Assembly (NCBI GenBank): GCA_036971475.1
Contig: JBAIZL010000002.1
Span: 229,324,643 to 229,388,642 of the forward strand
Direction of reading: 5' to 3'
Length of the DNA: 64,000 bases
Source: Prosapia bicincta
Taxonomy: Eukaryota; Arthropoda; Insecta; Hemiptera; Cercopidae
Below are positions 37,035-53,565 of the stretch, one piece after another; the first letter of the stretch is position 1, and the number at the start of each line of letters is the position of its first letter. The notes under the pieces were generated by a model. It made no database searches and was not told the DNA's origin. It saw only the letters and a list, made by a program, of their open reading frames with translations. The position numbers were made by a program, and so were the translations under genes.

Positions 37035-37232
37035 GTATTTCACTCGGACACTAGACCATCACACACTCGGATACTAGACCATCACACACTCCAACACTAG
37101 ACCATCACACACTCAGATACTAGACCATCACATACTTGGACACTAGACCATCACACACTCGGATACTAGACCATCACACACTCGGACACTAGACCATCGC
37201 ACACTCGGACACTCACACACTAGACCACTCCG
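37035..37232 (+). repeat. 23-bp minisatellite, about 8 copies
   Basis: The unit is ACTCGGACACTAGACCATCA plus CAC, with GGACAC/GGATAC alternating between many neighbouring copies, hinting at a 46-bp dimer. Confidence 0.95.
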
Positions 37233-37329
37233 CAGTTTTTATTTTTATATGTAATCTGAAACTACACTTAATGATGTGAAAAAACTCGTAGTTGATACAT
37301 TTGTAGTTTTTCCGAAATTAAATCAACAC

Positions 37330-38690
<1,361 letters not shown>

Positions 38691-38691
38691 A

Positions 38692-38895
38692 AGGAGGATT
38701 ATAGGTGATCCTCACACATTGGACGAGGAATATAGGTGACCCTCACACATTGAAGGAGGATTATAGGTGATCCTCACACATTGGACGAGGAATATAGGTG
38801 ATCCTCACACATTGAAGGAGGATTATAGGTGATCCTCACACATTGAACGAGGATTATAGGTGATCCTCACACTTTGAATGAGGATTATAGGTGCC
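38692..38895 (+). repeat. 31-bp minisatellite, about 6.5 copies
   Basis: The unit is GAGGATTATAGGTGATCCTC plus ACACATTGAAC. Copies with GAAGGAGGATT alternate with copies with GGACGAGGAAT, giving a 62-bp dimer in the first four copies. Confidence 0.95.
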
Positions 38896-39499
38896 AAGTA
38901 GGAACACACACGCAGGAGCTGTAAGCACGAAAATAAAAGCGCATCCATATTGCTGACCCCTTCTCTACGAACACACAATCGAACTTACCACTCTGAAGAC
39001 ATTATTCTCATAGAGCTACCTAATGTCTCCTACTAATGTCGCTACAATCTCCCGTAGATAATGATCTGAATTCAATACACTATCCCGAGATAATGGCGAA
39101 CCCTGGGAGCCTAGCTCGAAGAAATGCTAGACATATGTTAAACTAACAACTGACAAACTGAGATTTATTCGTTTGAGATTTAAACTAGATAGCTCGCCAG
39201 TTCCCTTTATGAATGTCTCTCAAACACACGACATAGTCAGCCGTCGCGTCGGCAACCTCACTGATCCCAAACACCACACAAACATATACTACTCCTCATC
39301 ACTTGGAGAAATCATCTTGCTATGGCGGGACTTCAGCAAGATGTATATAGAAGCGTTCCGCCAACTATAGATTAATCACACGAAGCGGTAAATCAGCCAA
39401 CTGCTAATACATTACCCAGTCGATATCTTCCTGACTGAATTGGCTATTTTATACACAACCTTATGCATCTATGCAATGCCCAAACAAATCAATCGGGAT
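38896..39499. other. Unassigned, more GC-rich stretch
   Basis: Continues the composition of 37589-38690. The frame at 39173-39370 has no recognised motif. Confidence 0.4.
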
Positions 39500-39625
39500 C
39501 CGCTGTGTTACTAGCCCTTCATTAACCCTAACGGTCAAATGGGCGATCCAGTGGACAAGGTCAACCTGTTTGCTGACTCCTTCGAACGCACCTTCCAACC
39601 AATCAAATAACCAGCTTATTCAGCC
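39500..39625 (+). pseudogene. Possible non-LTR ORF2 linker fragment
   Basis: One frame reads FINPNGQMGDPVDKVNLFAD, then SFERTFQPIK and a stop. This resembles the segment between endonuclease and reverse transcriptase in jockey-type ORF2 proteins, where a P-L-x-x-P-D-G and an LFAD-hydrophobic-x-x-F block are usual. It is only about 35 codons long and is preceded by a stop. The neighbouring open frames in other registers show that the region is scrambled. Confidence 0.42.
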
Positions 39626-40240
39626 TTCACTACCAAAACATTGCTTGCTGCAACACAGTTGACCTACTCTCCTACATTACAACCCGACATCAATGTCAGA
39701 TGCAAATACACCACGTGGGCAAGATTGATAAACAAACACCACAAAATTCCTAGTACCAAAAACATACCACACAGAGGTCGCGATCCATTATCCTACGAAT
39801 ACATGCGATGCTGTCCTAATATTCTCCCTGATGGTTAGTACAAGGACAAACATTGGTTCTTTACAAACAGGGAATGACCTGCACAGTTTAGTATCACCAA
39901 ATGTCAAAACGATTTGTTTTCTATCCGCCGTGCGAAGTAACTTAAATATAATTTTTTTAAATTGAATTGAAATTGTTTCAAAACCATCAAAAGGATAACA
40001 ATAGAATATATGTATAGTATGGTGGGAATATTTCAGTTATTTGAATATTGAACATAAAAATAAGAAAGTATTGTACAAATACCAGGCTAATAACTTTGAA
40101 TATTTTAGTATGAAATTATTGTCTACTGAATGTATAGTTTTTTCTCACGTAAGCAAGTTTATGAAATACAGTAATTTTAATAAAGTACATAGACGGGTTA
40201 TTAGCAGAGTTTTATTTAAAATTAATTTCATAGGTACAAA
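39626..40240. other. Unassigned stretch
   Basis: The first half is GC-balanced and the second AT-rich. No feature supported. Confidence 0.35.
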
Positions 40241-40249
40241 TCATGCACG

Positions 40250-40411
<162 letters not shown>

Positions 40412-40469
40412 ATCATACACAAATATATATTTTGTGTACATTAAAAAAAATATACCTTACATGAAAATA

Positions 40470-40840
40470 CAGTAGAGTCTCAAAATTCCGAGTCCCGATA
40501 TTTCGAGCTTCCGTTAAATTCGAGCCTATTTCTATTTGAGCTAATTTTATCTATTTGAAAAAAAACGATGAGTCGGACTTTACAAGAAATGTTTATAATC
40601 ATATATGAAGCATAAGAAAGCGAGTCGAGGAAGAAATGTTTATATCAATACGATATGCAAAGGAATGAGTCGGGCTTCTAAGAAATGTTCATATAAAGTT
40701 CTATAAACGTATCTAGGGCATTTTTCATTATAGTATTAGGGTTTATAAAAGGGTTCCGTATTAGGGTTTCCGTGTAATCCGTGTTTTCGGTAATTCCATA
40801 GGGTTTCGGTCCCATTTACCTCGAATTATCGAGACTGCTG
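40470..40840. mobile_element. pogo/Tigger-type MITE, 371 bp
   Basis: The left end is CAGTAGAGTCTCAAAATTCC and the right end, in reverse complement, is CAGCAGTCTCGATAATTCGA. The two ends align with one small gap, and TA flanks both sides (40468-40469 and 40841-40842). Near the right end it carries repeated TTAGGGTTT-like words (40735-40770), probably degenerate internal repeats. No coding sequence. Confidence 0.85.
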
Positions 40841-41147
40841 TAATTTCATTTTTTTTTATTTTTTGCTGTTACTTAAGACAGTTACAAATTTATATTCAAT
40901 ACATTGGAAACTACAGTATACAGCTACACTCAAAAGCAATTCATAGGATCAGTAGTGATAATTGTAATCGTCACGGCAGGGTAATAAATCAATTGTAACT
41001 GTTTTATGCATGGTGTAGTAACGTGTTTTTTTAATTATTATTTATTTAAAATATTTTATTTTTCAAAACAATCCAAATAGTTTATAGTTTAAAAACAAAA
41101 TGTATAACTCTTGGATTTACAACGTCTGTCAGGTACGCTAGTTTAGA

Positions 41148-41148
<1 letters not shown>

Positions 41149-41246
<98 letters not shown>
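41149..41246. repeat. Compound (TA)n(GA)n microsatellite
   Basis: About 35 TA units followed by about 13 GA units. Confidence 0.97.
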
Positions 41247-42920
41247 CCAGTTGTAATAAAAGTTAGGGTAAATATTTCTATATAAACAATATAACAATTT
41301 TGAACATTATTTCAATAATAATTAAAAATTGATATCTATTTTTACTGGAAGTACAGAAAACAATTCTGCAAAATAAACAGGTTGTCAGGATTAGTGGTTC
41401 ATTATTGAATAGTAGGCTACATTTTAAACTTTAAAAAAATAATAACAAATACTTAAACAAAAATAAAATTCATTAATTTTAAAATCATTAAGTTTAACAA
41501 AGAGACGATTAAAATAAATTTCTTCTTCCTCGGTCCTGGAAATGAAAGATCTCATCATTTTCAGTTGGAAAATTCGAAATTCACTATGACGCTACCTTGT
41601 AGGCTATAGGTCTAAGTCAAAATATAAGATTTGGGAAATAAAAGTAAACATAATATAAAATAGTTTATCCTCCAATCTTATCCTCAAAAATACAAGAGGA
41701 ATCCAAATGCAAAATATTGTTAATCTAAAACAAAAAATTAAGACCTACCAAAAATTTACCCAGAAATCAGAATGATTTAAAAAGGTAAGGAAATGTCCAA
41801 AGAGAGGAAGTAAACTTACTTGTCTGTCAAAGCGTAAAAAAGCAATAACGAAAATAAAATTGACATGCAGTTTATGGAGATCTTTTAAAAATCAGAAAAA
41901 CGAGAAACTGTATCTAAATAAGCGTAAGAAATATAGAAACTTTACAATGATTCAAGAAATATAAACAAAATAAAATAATAGAGTGTTCAAACAGATACAG
42001 AAATAATTACAAATAAATTCAGGCATCAATATGACCTTGAAGTCCAAAAATTCTTCTTTCAAGAACTTAAAGGAAGAGCTGATTGCAATGATATATATAA
42101 CGATATAACAAAGACATAGATTTTTGTCGCTTAATTTACAAACATACGCCGTCAATTTTAACAAACATATCTTACTTGACTCGGCATGAAAAAACCAATT
42201 ACCTTTCTTGCTAGGTTTCCATTACACGTCTTTAAGTATTTAATTGGAATGATGCATTGATAGAAATATTAATTTGAAAACATTGTATAAAATTTTTATT
42301 GTTGAAAAAAATCTCATTGATCCGAAAAAATAAATTAACATAAATCCTATTTTAGTTGTTATTATCTTATTACGTGTATGTGATAGTTTAATATGCGAAC
42401 ACTTTAAATTTATTTCTATTAATATGACTGTATGAAATGCTAACCTACGAGTTTAAAGTGAAGATTCTTTAAACATTGATTATAACTATTATTTTTAATA
42501 TTTAACTTAAAAATCTTTGGTAAAAGTCACTTGATGTTTTGTTTTTTGCATAAAATAGTGATAGCGCCGGTTTGTCAGGCTACTTAACTTCACCTCTTTC
42601 AACGTTAAAATGGGGGTGTGTAAGGACATATAATTTTTTAATTTCATTGACTGGTTCTCTCGTGAGAATCGACCACTTTCAAATGCATAATATGAAATAC
42701 AGACATCTGCATAATTAAGCAAGTTATTAACTAATTACCACAATACGAATCGAGTTTAATCTATTACAACAAAAATAATCTTGTCAAATTAAAAATTGAA
42801 AAAATGGTCTATTGATAGTTGTTTGTAGAGTGTGTTAATTACAGATAATTTTATAATATGCTTATTGTTTAAATATTTAAATAGCTGGTATTTTTATTAT
42901 TCCCCTGAAATAAATATATG

Positions 42921-42924
<4 letters not shown>
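41247..42924. other. AT-rich stretch, nothing recognised
   Basis: The frames at 41952-42164 and 42507-42722 lack motifs. Confidence 0.45.

Positions 42925-43014
<90 letters not shown>
42925..43014. repeat. (TA)n microsatellite
   Basis: Two runs separated by a single CT interruption near 42976. Confidence 0.97.
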
Positions 43015-44088
<1,074 letters not shown>

Positions 44089-44099
44089 TTGATATGTAT

Positions 44100-44288
44100 T
44101 CCTTGACGGATGGAAAAATATGATGAATAGTTATTATGTGGAGTACATCCGTTCATTCTGCAGTGGATAAAACCCAACAACAGTTGAAGAGCGAGTGAAG
44201 CTGTTCTAGTGAAGCTTCTAGTGAAACGTCGTAACTGCGATTTTTTGCACTTCAGAATGAACGGATGTACTCCAGATAATAACTTCAT

Positions 44289-44291
<3 letters not shown>
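44100..44291. mobile_element. Miniature derivative of the PLE-type inverted-terminus element
   Basis: The ends match those of 16130-16998: ATGAATAGTTATTATGTGG on the left, and the inverse of GATGAAGTTATTATCTGGAG on the right. GGATGGAAAAATATGATGA lies just outside the left end. The centre keeps ACCCAACAACAGTTGAAGAG, found also at 16231-16250, but no endonuclease sequence. (TA)n adjoins both sides. It is therefore a deletion derivative of the same family. A frame of 183 codons spans it and the microsatellites, but this is not a gene. Confidence 0.85.

Positions 44292-44332
<41 letters not shown>
44292..44332. repeat. (TA)n microsatellite
   Basis: Right-hand partner of the (TA)n run before the miniature element. 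Confidence 0.95.
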
Positions 44333-44336
<4 letters not shown>

Positions 44337-46330
44337 CATAAATGCAAACCTTTATTTTAGGATGTAAACATAATACAGTATTAGTGAATGGCACAAAATT
44401 AAAACTTTAATTTGGAAAAAATCCAGAACATCATGATCCTACGCTAATATTAGGATATCGGGAGAGAAACAGAAAGGGTATCCTGCTCCTGTTGCTTAGA
44501 GTATTTTAAAATAAAACCATAATATGAAAGGGAATAGTAATAATCATTTGCTAATCTTTACAATGAAGGGATGAAAAGACTCTAATCAACAATTTATGAT
44601 AGGCAATTGGTCGGTCATTTATCCCTACCAAGAAGATTGATGAATTAACCCTCTTTAAGATTCAAGTAAGAAGTAATTATTACTACCCACAATTTTAAAG
44701 TACAATCTCTTTTTAATAGCTTTGCTGACGAAGTGCCGAGGGCCTCTAGTTTCGCCCTTGTAAAGCAGATTACAAAAAGTAGTAATCAATATCTCTCTAC
44801 AACTCGCCATACTTCAACTGGTGATCCTTCATTTCATGTGATTCATTCTAAGTTCCATTTCACAACCGTTAAAACAACAAACATTTGGGATGGCAATGGA
44901 AAATTATTTAAGTTGGAATAGAAATGGAAAAGTTTCATGAAAAAACAAATATTTTTAGTGATTAATACGTATATCTCTTTAAAAAATACGGTCCTAATGT
45001 GCTCCTTACTAAGTATAGTAGTGTAAGGGTAAAACTGTAAGGGCAGTGAAGGATGATTGAAACTGAACAATATGGAAACAATAAACTAAAAATGTATTTA
45101 CTTTTTATTAAGTAATTACAACTAACATAAATAAAGTAACATACCCTATGCTTTAAAATAGCAGTTCTACCACATAACCTATAATATAAAATAAGCTGCT
45201 CTTTGAAATCATGTTATCACTTATTTTAAGCCAAATGGGAGGAATTAAATATATTGCATACCTTTTGTGAATAGTTTTTCTTAAAAAAAAACTAAAATTA
45301 ATCTACTAAATTAATATTTGAAAAGTGCCATACATTAACAAAATTATTTGAACTTGAGTGGATGAATAATATGTAATAATTAACAGTTGAAAATTTGAAT
45401 TATATATATATATTTATATGGTAAGTGTGAACTAAGGGAAGGAATTGAAAAATTATGAATACTTTAAAAGATAGATATACTTTAACACATCAAGAATAGA
45501 TAAAAAATCAGAGAGCGTTTATTAGTCCTTAAAAAGATGACCGGGATGAAAAGATTAATAAAGGAGTGGTAGACAAATACCAGATGATTTTTGGTACTTA
45601 TTACATTGTTGCAGCTGAAGAAAAAAAAGATTTGAAAAAATTAAATTATAAATGAAGGACCAATTTGGTAAGATCTATAAAATAATTATTAATTCTTCTT
45701 AGGTAATTATTAATAGTTCTATTAATTAAAATCTTCTTGGTTATAAGGTAATGAGATTTATTTGAAACGAATAGTAATTTTAAAACATTTTGCTATTTTG
45801 AGAACTTCGAAATTAATTTAGTAAAATATAAATGTTAAAGTTTATTAAAAAATTACCAATTATTATTTTAAAAAAGGACAACAGAATTGTATAAGCTTTT
45901 AAAGGCTAAGAGATATTTAAAAATATTGTCAGAATCTTCTAATTTAAAGTGTACTAGAAAAAATAAGTCTACATAATCCTACGCTTGAACGGTTTTTATT
46001 GTATGTTTTAATTAAAAAATTTAATTAAAAGAAATTTTTTATTAGACTAAAGAATACTTCTGACTAAACTCATTGTATGAGTTGTCTTGGTTAGATGAAT
46101 TATTCATAATATTTACAATAGGATTAAAACTGTTAAAAAAAACAAATTTAAAAATTGTGACTACACCTAAAATGCCTTAACCCGTTTTCATAAACACACA
46201 ATAAAACATAAAATTATTTAATGTAAACGTAAAAATATCAGAATAACGACTGATATTATTTACTTCCACATTTCTTATATTTAGTTTGATCTAAATCTGT
46301 TTAAAAAAACAGATTATAATATCTCTTATA
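44333..46330. other. AT-rich stretch, nothing recognised
   Basis: The overlapping frames at 44733-44921 (plus) and 44843-45070 (minus) have no motif. Confidence 0.45.
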
Positions 46331-46337
46331 AACTAGA

Positions 46338-48935
46338 TGTAATTTTATACAACATTATTATATAGTCTACCTATATTAAAATATACCTATGAAGAATCCA
46401 GTGAGGATGGATTTGATTGTAATTTTATACAACAATACTATATAGCCTACCTATATTAAAATATGACTATGAAGGATCCAGTTAGCATAGGTTTGGTTGT
46501 AATTTTATACAACAATACTATATAGCCTACCTATATTAAAATATGACTATGAAGGATCCAGTTAGCATACATTTGGTTGTAATTTTATACAACAATACTA
46601 TATAGCCTACCTATATTAAAATATGCCTATGAAGGATCTATTTAGCATAGTTTTGGTTGTAATTTTATACAACAATACTATATAGCCTACCTATATTAAA
46701 ATATACCTATGAAGTATCCAGTTAGTATAGGTTTGGTTATAATTTTATACAACATTACTATATAGCCTACCTATTCTAAAATATGCCTATGAAGGATCCA
46801 GTTAGCATAGGTTTGGTTATAATTTTATACAATACTATATACCCTACCTATATTAAAATATGCCTATGAAGGATCCAGTTAGCATAGGTTTGGTTGTAAT
46901 TTTATACAACAATACTATATAGCCTACCTATATTAAAATATGCCTATGAAGGATCCAGTTAGTATAGGTTTGGTTGTAATTTTATACAACAATACTATAT
47001 AGTCTACCTATATTAAAATATACCTATGAAGGATCCAGTTAGTATAGGTTTGGTTGTAATTTTATAGAACAATACTATATACCCTACCTATATTAAAATA
47101 TGCCTATGAAGGATCCAGTTAGCATAGGTTTGGTTGTAATTTTATACAACAATACTATATAGCCTACCTATATTAAAATATGCCTATGAAGGATCCAGTT
47201 AGCATAGATTTGCTTGTAATTTTATACAACAATACTATATAGCCTACCTATAATAAAATATATCTATGAAGTATCTATTTAGCATAGATTTGGTTGTAAT
47301 TTTATACAACAATACTATATAGCCTACCTATATTAAAATATGCCTATGAAGGATCCAGTTAGCATAGATTTGCTTGTAATTTTATACAACAATACTATAT
47401 AGCCTACCTATAATAAAATATATCTATGAAGGATCTATTTAGTATAGGTTTGGTTGTAATTTTATACAACAATACTATATAGCCTACCTATATTAAAATA
47501 TGCCTATGAAGGATCCAGTTAGCATAGATTTGCTTGTAATTTTATACAACAATACTATATAGTCTACCTATATTAAAATATGCCTATGAAGGATCCAGTT
47601 AGTATAGGTTTGGTTGTAATTTTATACAACAATACTATATAGCCTACCTATATTAAAATATGCCTATGAAGGATCCAGTTAGCATGGGTTTGGTTGTAAT
47701 TTTATACAACAATACTATATAGCCTACCTATATTAAAATATGCCTATGAAGGATCCAGTTAGCATAGGTTTGGTTGTAATTTTATACAACAATACTATAT
47801 AGCCTACCTATATTAAAATATACCTATGAAGTATCCAGTTAGTATAGGTTTGGTTATAATTTTATACAACATTACTATATAGCCTACCTATATTAAAATA
47901 TGCCTGTGAAGGATCCAGTTAGCATAGGTTTGGTTGTAATTTTATACAACAATACTATATAGTCTACCTATATTAAAATATGCCTATGAAAGATCCAGTT
48001 AGTATAGGTTTGGTTGTAATTTTATACAACAATACTATATAGCCTACCTATATTAAAATATGCCTATGAAGGATCCAGTTAGTATAGGTTTGGTTGTAAT
48101 TTTATACAACAATACTATATAGTCTACCTATATTAAAATATGCCTATGAAGAAACCAGTTAGTATAGGTTTGGTTGTAATTTTATAGAACAATACTATAT
48201 ACCCTACCTATATTAAAATATGCCTATGAAGGATCCAGTTAGCATAGGTTTGGTTGTAATTTTATACAACAATACTATATAGCCTACCTATATTAAAATA
48301 TGCCTATGAAGGATCCAGTTAGCATAGATTTGCTTGTAATTTTATACAACAATACTATATAGCCTACCTATAATAAAATATATCTATGAAGGATCTATTT
48401 AGCATAGATTTGGTTGTAATTTTATACAACAATACTATATAGCCTACCTATATTAAAATATACCTATGAAGTATCCAGTTAGTTTAGGTTTGGTTATAAT
48501 TTTATACAACAATACTATATAGCCTACCTATATTAAAATATGCCTATGAAGGATCCAGTTAGCATAGTTTTGGTTGTAATTTTATACAACAATACTATAT
48601 AGCCTACCTATATTAAAATATGCCTATGAAGGATCCAGTTAGCATAGGTTTGGTTGTAATTTTATACAACAATACTATATAGTCTACCTATATTAAAATA
48701 TGCCTATGAAGGATCCAGTTAGTATAGGTTTGGTTGTAATTTTATACAACAATACTCTATACCCTACCTATATTAAAATATGCCTATGAAGGATCCAGTT
48801 AGCATAGGTTTGGTTGTAATGTTATACAACAATACTATATAGCCTACCTATATTAAAATATGCCTATGAAGTATCCAGTTAGCATAGGTAATTTTATACA
48901 ACAATACTATGCACCTATATCAAAATATTCGTTAT
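46338..48935 (+). repeat. 80-bp tandem array, about 32 copies
   Basis: The unit is TAGCCTACCTATATTAAAAT, then ATGCCTATGAAGGATCCAGT, then TAGCATAGGTTTGGTTGTAA, then TTTTATACAACAATACTATA. Copies fall into classes. One class has AGATTTGCTTG followed by a unit with ATAATAAAATATATCTATG and GATCTATTT; this pair recurs near 47200, 47360 and 48320. Another class has AGTATAGG, and another has TATACCC. The pattern of classes repeats, so multi-unit blocks have been copied. The last copy (48880-48935) is truncated. Confidence 0.98.
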
Positions 48936-48998
48936 GAACTTGGGTCGGTAAAATGTTAATCCGATCTCATACTTTACATGTGTAGATTTGCTTTGTAT

Positions 48999-49141
48999 AT
49001 TTTAATATAGGTATGTAGTAATGTTGTATAAAATTATAACCAAATATACCCTAACTGGATACTTATAGGTTTATTTTCATATAGGTATATAGTAATGTTG
49101 TATATATGTACAAATAAATCTATCCTGACTGGATACTTAAT
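48999..49141 (-). repeat. Two divergent inverted copies of the 80-bp unit
   Basis: Reverse complement of the array unit: TTTTAATATAGGTATGTAGT, GTTGTATAAAATTATAACC and CTGGATACTTA. Two copies, at 48999-49066 and 49071-49141, are both more divergent than the direct array and separated from it by about 60 bp. Confidence 0.92.
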
Positions 49142-50238
49142 AGGGTATGTCTAAACGTAGTAGGCCAACGTGTGCTGTTGCTACTGCGCGCCCAAAAACA
49201 TAGATCTAGAATGTGATAAAAACCTAACCTTCCGCGATAATAATAAAACTATTAATAATAACTTAAATACTTTTATAGGCATTTTGATAGTTTCGAGGTA
49301 AAAAAATGAAGGCAAAAGATTCATTTTGTAAGGTTAAGGTGATCGTAGACGGGATGGAATATTTTTTCCTAAAATTGTAATTACTTTGGACATCAGCAAA
49401 AGAGTTTTTATTTTTTTTGTATTTGTTAAAAGCTTCTTCGACTGGTAAAATTTTTGCAATGGCCAGAGCAATGGGACTGGATTTCAGGCAGAAGGGCATA
49501 CCTGCGTGGAACAAGTATTCACAGAACCATCAAGAAATTACCTTATCCTAACTACAACCGTAATAGCAATACCTCTCACACATTCCTAGTAGGAGATAAT
49601 AGCCTGCATTTAGTTTTGTTTCTACCTAATAAATGAGTTATTATGAAACATGTATAATTAACACAAACAATAGGCTTGAAAGGTCCTTTAGTATCTTTTA
49701 CCTGGTAGTTTAGGGGTTGTAAGCGCCAGGTATACAGTATTTTTACTACTATTACCCTTTTCTCCCCTTTCACCTTAAATGCCATAAAACACAGATTCCC
49801 CACGCCAACCTAACATCTATTTATTTATTTTAGTTTCAAGTGATTTGTGTGGAGGATTGGAAAGGAATATGACTATTTATAGGTTAAGTAGGGGAATAAA
49901 CCAATATGGTAAGTAATTTATATGGAATCATGTCATTACGAGTGGAAGTCGGGTACCTGAAGTTTACATTCTCTCTATCGGGTATAAAAATATAAGTCTA
50001 AGAATTCGACTTGATCTTATTAGCTATTACAAGGGAACAAGCACTCTTCTTGTAGGAAGCAGTATAATAAAGGGTAAATGTAGTTACGTAGGGCTAAGAA
50101 AATGCTCTATATATCATCTGGTACTTGGAATAGGACGGAATTATGGTCTACATAACTTTCTAAGATACCTTTTTGTAAATAATCATTTAGACTTTTAGGC
50201 CTAATAACTAAATCCTGTTTCAGGAAGCGTATGTAAAA
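49142..50238. other. Unassigned stretch
   Basis: The frames at 49263-49514 (minus), 49454-49636 and 49576-49803 overlap one another on both strands and have no motif. Confidence 0.4.
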
Positions 50239-50240
50239 TA

Positions 50241-50847
50241 CAGTAATGCCTCATTATATCGAACTTATTGGGGCTTAGGTTTGTTCCTTTTAATGAAAGT
50301 CCGTTATAAAGCAAATAATAATTGTTAAAATTCAAATAAAACTTAAAAGTTTATTAAAAAGAAATAAACGAATTAAAAACGTCTGTACGTTTTATTTATA
50401 ACAATTAAAAATCATTTAACCTATTTACTGCGGATACTCTAACACAAAATTCAATGACAGTGCTAAAAACGTTTTTCCTTGCATTTAGCTAGAAAATATT
50501 TACAAACTTTAATTGTTATTGAAATCGTTTTGAGGTTGTTTTAATAGGAAAAAATCAAGTTTCAAGCAAGTAACGTTTCGGGTAGAACAGAATGTTACAA
50601 AATATTTTATAAATCAAAATTATAAATATTACTGATATGTCTATACTATTTACAAATCATTTGCTTTCGTTTTAGAAAAATTCTATTTTAAAAATTCAAT
50701 AAGGGAACGTGTCAGCAGCCGTTTTATTCATTGAGACAGTGCGGTTGTCGGGAGTCGTGGCTGGCGGAAGGTGGGATCTATCTTCAAAAACAATTCGATT
50801 TAAGCAAAGTTCGGTTTAATGGGGTCCGATATAATGAGGTTGTACTG
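50241..50847. mobile_element. pogo/Tigger-type MITE, about 607 bp
   Basis: The left end is CAGTAATGCCTCATTATATC and the right end, in reverse complement, is CAGTACAACCTCATTATATC, continuing GGACCCCATT. TA precedes the left end (50239-50240). The right flank is TTTA, so the target duplication there has changed. No coding sequence. The termini differ from those of the elements at 1689, 23144 and 40470, so it represents another family. Confidence 0.87.
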
Positions 50848-53565
50848 TTTATAGATGGTTTGTGGCATTAAAATATTGTATATTTGAGCAATTTTGAAGC
50901 AAATAATAAAAGACTCTCTCCTATTAGTTTATATTGCATAATATTTTCGTTTCAAATCAGATATTAGCACACGTTCTTGAATATTGTGGCTGATAATTGA
51001 TTTTAAAAAAAACGTCAAGTCCAAAGTAATACTTGAGAACTGAATTTATTTAATGGGACAATTTCTTACGAATCTTTTTTTTGAATAGCTACAAAATATC
51101 CACGAATATTTAAATCTACTATTTTAATAGCTACGAATATTTAAAACTCTTTAATGGTAAATAAAACACTAAATCTTCTTTTATTTTTCCAGAGGGCTCG
51201 TTTTTTATTTAAATCTGTACGTAAAAACAAGCCTCTAAATGTAATTGTGATATAGGTAATTAAAATGAAAGCCTTGGATCATCCTGGTTGATAATGAGGC
51301 TGTTCTCGTCTTACTGATGGAGACAAATGATTGTTTCTGTGTTTTTGTAACTCTCCGCGGGCGTTCGGCAGTTTACTCAATCGCTGCTTCATTTGTCAAG
51401 CGTCGCGACGCCTCGATCCCCGACCCTCTTTACAGATGAAGAATGGAGAACTGATGATAAACAAACAAGTTGACAATACATTTTGTACTTTCTTCATACG
51501 AAGCAAAAATATGTTCTCAAAAGGTGTAATATTATTTTAATACAGGTGAAATTAGATTGGTTTTAGTTTTCAAGAAATAAAAAGTAAACTAAACATGAAA
51601 AAAAATTCAAAAGTTTACTCAGGTATGGTTTCCATAAGTCTTTTATATAAAGCTGTCACACTTTATATAGACATCAGAATGATAGTTGACAATATATAAC
51701 AAATATATTTACTTATATAGGTAGTATCTATTGTTAGTTCAGTCAATAAAGTTTGAAAAAAATAGGTATTTTTAAAATTTATCCATCCGATCCGTTGATA
51801 AAAATCTATAAATAAGATATTACGTTACTAATCTTTTTCTCTTAAAATTTAATAATTACTTTTTAATATGTGAAATACATAATAATCCGTCTGAAAAAAG
51901 ATCCAAATATGAGTTATTGTGTTTTAAATGAATGTAATAATATACAAATGATTATTCAAGTACGTATCTCTTCTATAATAAAACGAATGGATAGTTCTAC
52001 TAAACTTCTTGGTCAGTATATTTTTAATTTTCGCTGATACTTTGATTGTCCGTGAGAGAAACAGTCATCTCTCAAATCAATTACAGCTGTTTTTAAAGAC
52101 TGTCATTGTGATATTTAATTGTCATCGCAAAAACAAACTTTAACTTGAAATGGCAATCTTTTGAGTTTGGAAGGATTATGTAATGGAATTAGTGGTATAA
52201 ACATAATCTTGTGAATTTACTTGTTCATTTAATATATTTTTTTTCTTTAGTTTTGACTTGTAATTTCTACATTTTCTAAAATGTTTAATCACCTTTCTTT
52301 ATTTCCATAATTTAATATTTAATTTTCATTGATACCTTGATTATCTCAAAACCTCTTTCTATACAACATTGGTGGTTCTTCCATTTGGAGCAAGAATTCT
52401 AAACTACTTGAAGAGCTTCCTCTAGGAACATGTAACACAAAATTTTCCATCTGAGAAACGGTCATCTCGCAAATCAATTCCACCTATATGAGTTTTGTCC
52501 AACAGTCAATAAATGTCATGGTAACTTTAGCTAATCTTAATTTAGTATTTATGAACAAAATAGTAGATCCAATAGACGTTGTCCTGTTATACTTATAAAT
52601 ATTTATTTCGAACAGAATTTAAAAGTAAAATTAAAAAATAATTTTGCAAAGTATAATGTTTTTTATGAAGTAATTCAATATTCAATTTGTTTTAGATCAT
52701 ATGTAACAATGTACTTATGATTACTGTAAAACAGCTACGCAATATTATAGAAATGCATAGTTACTAAATAAATTTAAACAGGTATTTCTAGGACTTAAAT
52801 AATAAACTAATTCGTATCTTTCTAAAAAAAAAAACAATCTAGACTAACTCTGTGTCTATTACATTTTAATAATACGGCAACACACACACAATTAGAATCC
52901 ATATTTATTATTTTAAAACAATTTAGTAAAACTTAAGCCTGTTTTATAAATTAGTAAATTTACTAACTTATAAATTGAAGAAGTTTTCTACTCAATAGCA
53001 TTTTAGCCTAACATTGTACAGTAAATTAGGTAATAAAACAAAAGAGCTATTATGCAAACTAACCTACATACATATGAAAATTGTTGTATGATATCATGTT
53101 TTCACTTAAATTAAGAATCAGCTTTACATCATAGCGTGATTAGAGCCATCTATAATAGCTTGATTATTAGTTGCATCTATAATAATAATTCTTAATTTCA
53201 ATATAAGTGACTAAATTCTTGGTCAGAAAAAAGGCAGTCGCAGTTTTATTGTTTTTGTTTTTTTTTTTAAATAAGATTTTGTGCTACAATCGGGCTACAA
53301 ATATGCCATGCCTTCCCAGGAGTGTCTTCAATAATTTCTCAAAGTTACATTTCGATCGGATGAACGGTTTACATTATACAACCGAAAAGATTGTAAGCTG
53401 TGTGTATTACTTATGTTAGATGTCTAGCCGGTTTTGTTTTATTTCCATCCCTTAAAATTAACATTTTGCTAAATCCTTACTTAGTCCGCACCTACGTAGT
53501 ATAACGAAGGTTCCCTCTAAATTTCAAGTCTGTATCATTATTAATTTCGGCTCTGCTTTGATCAT

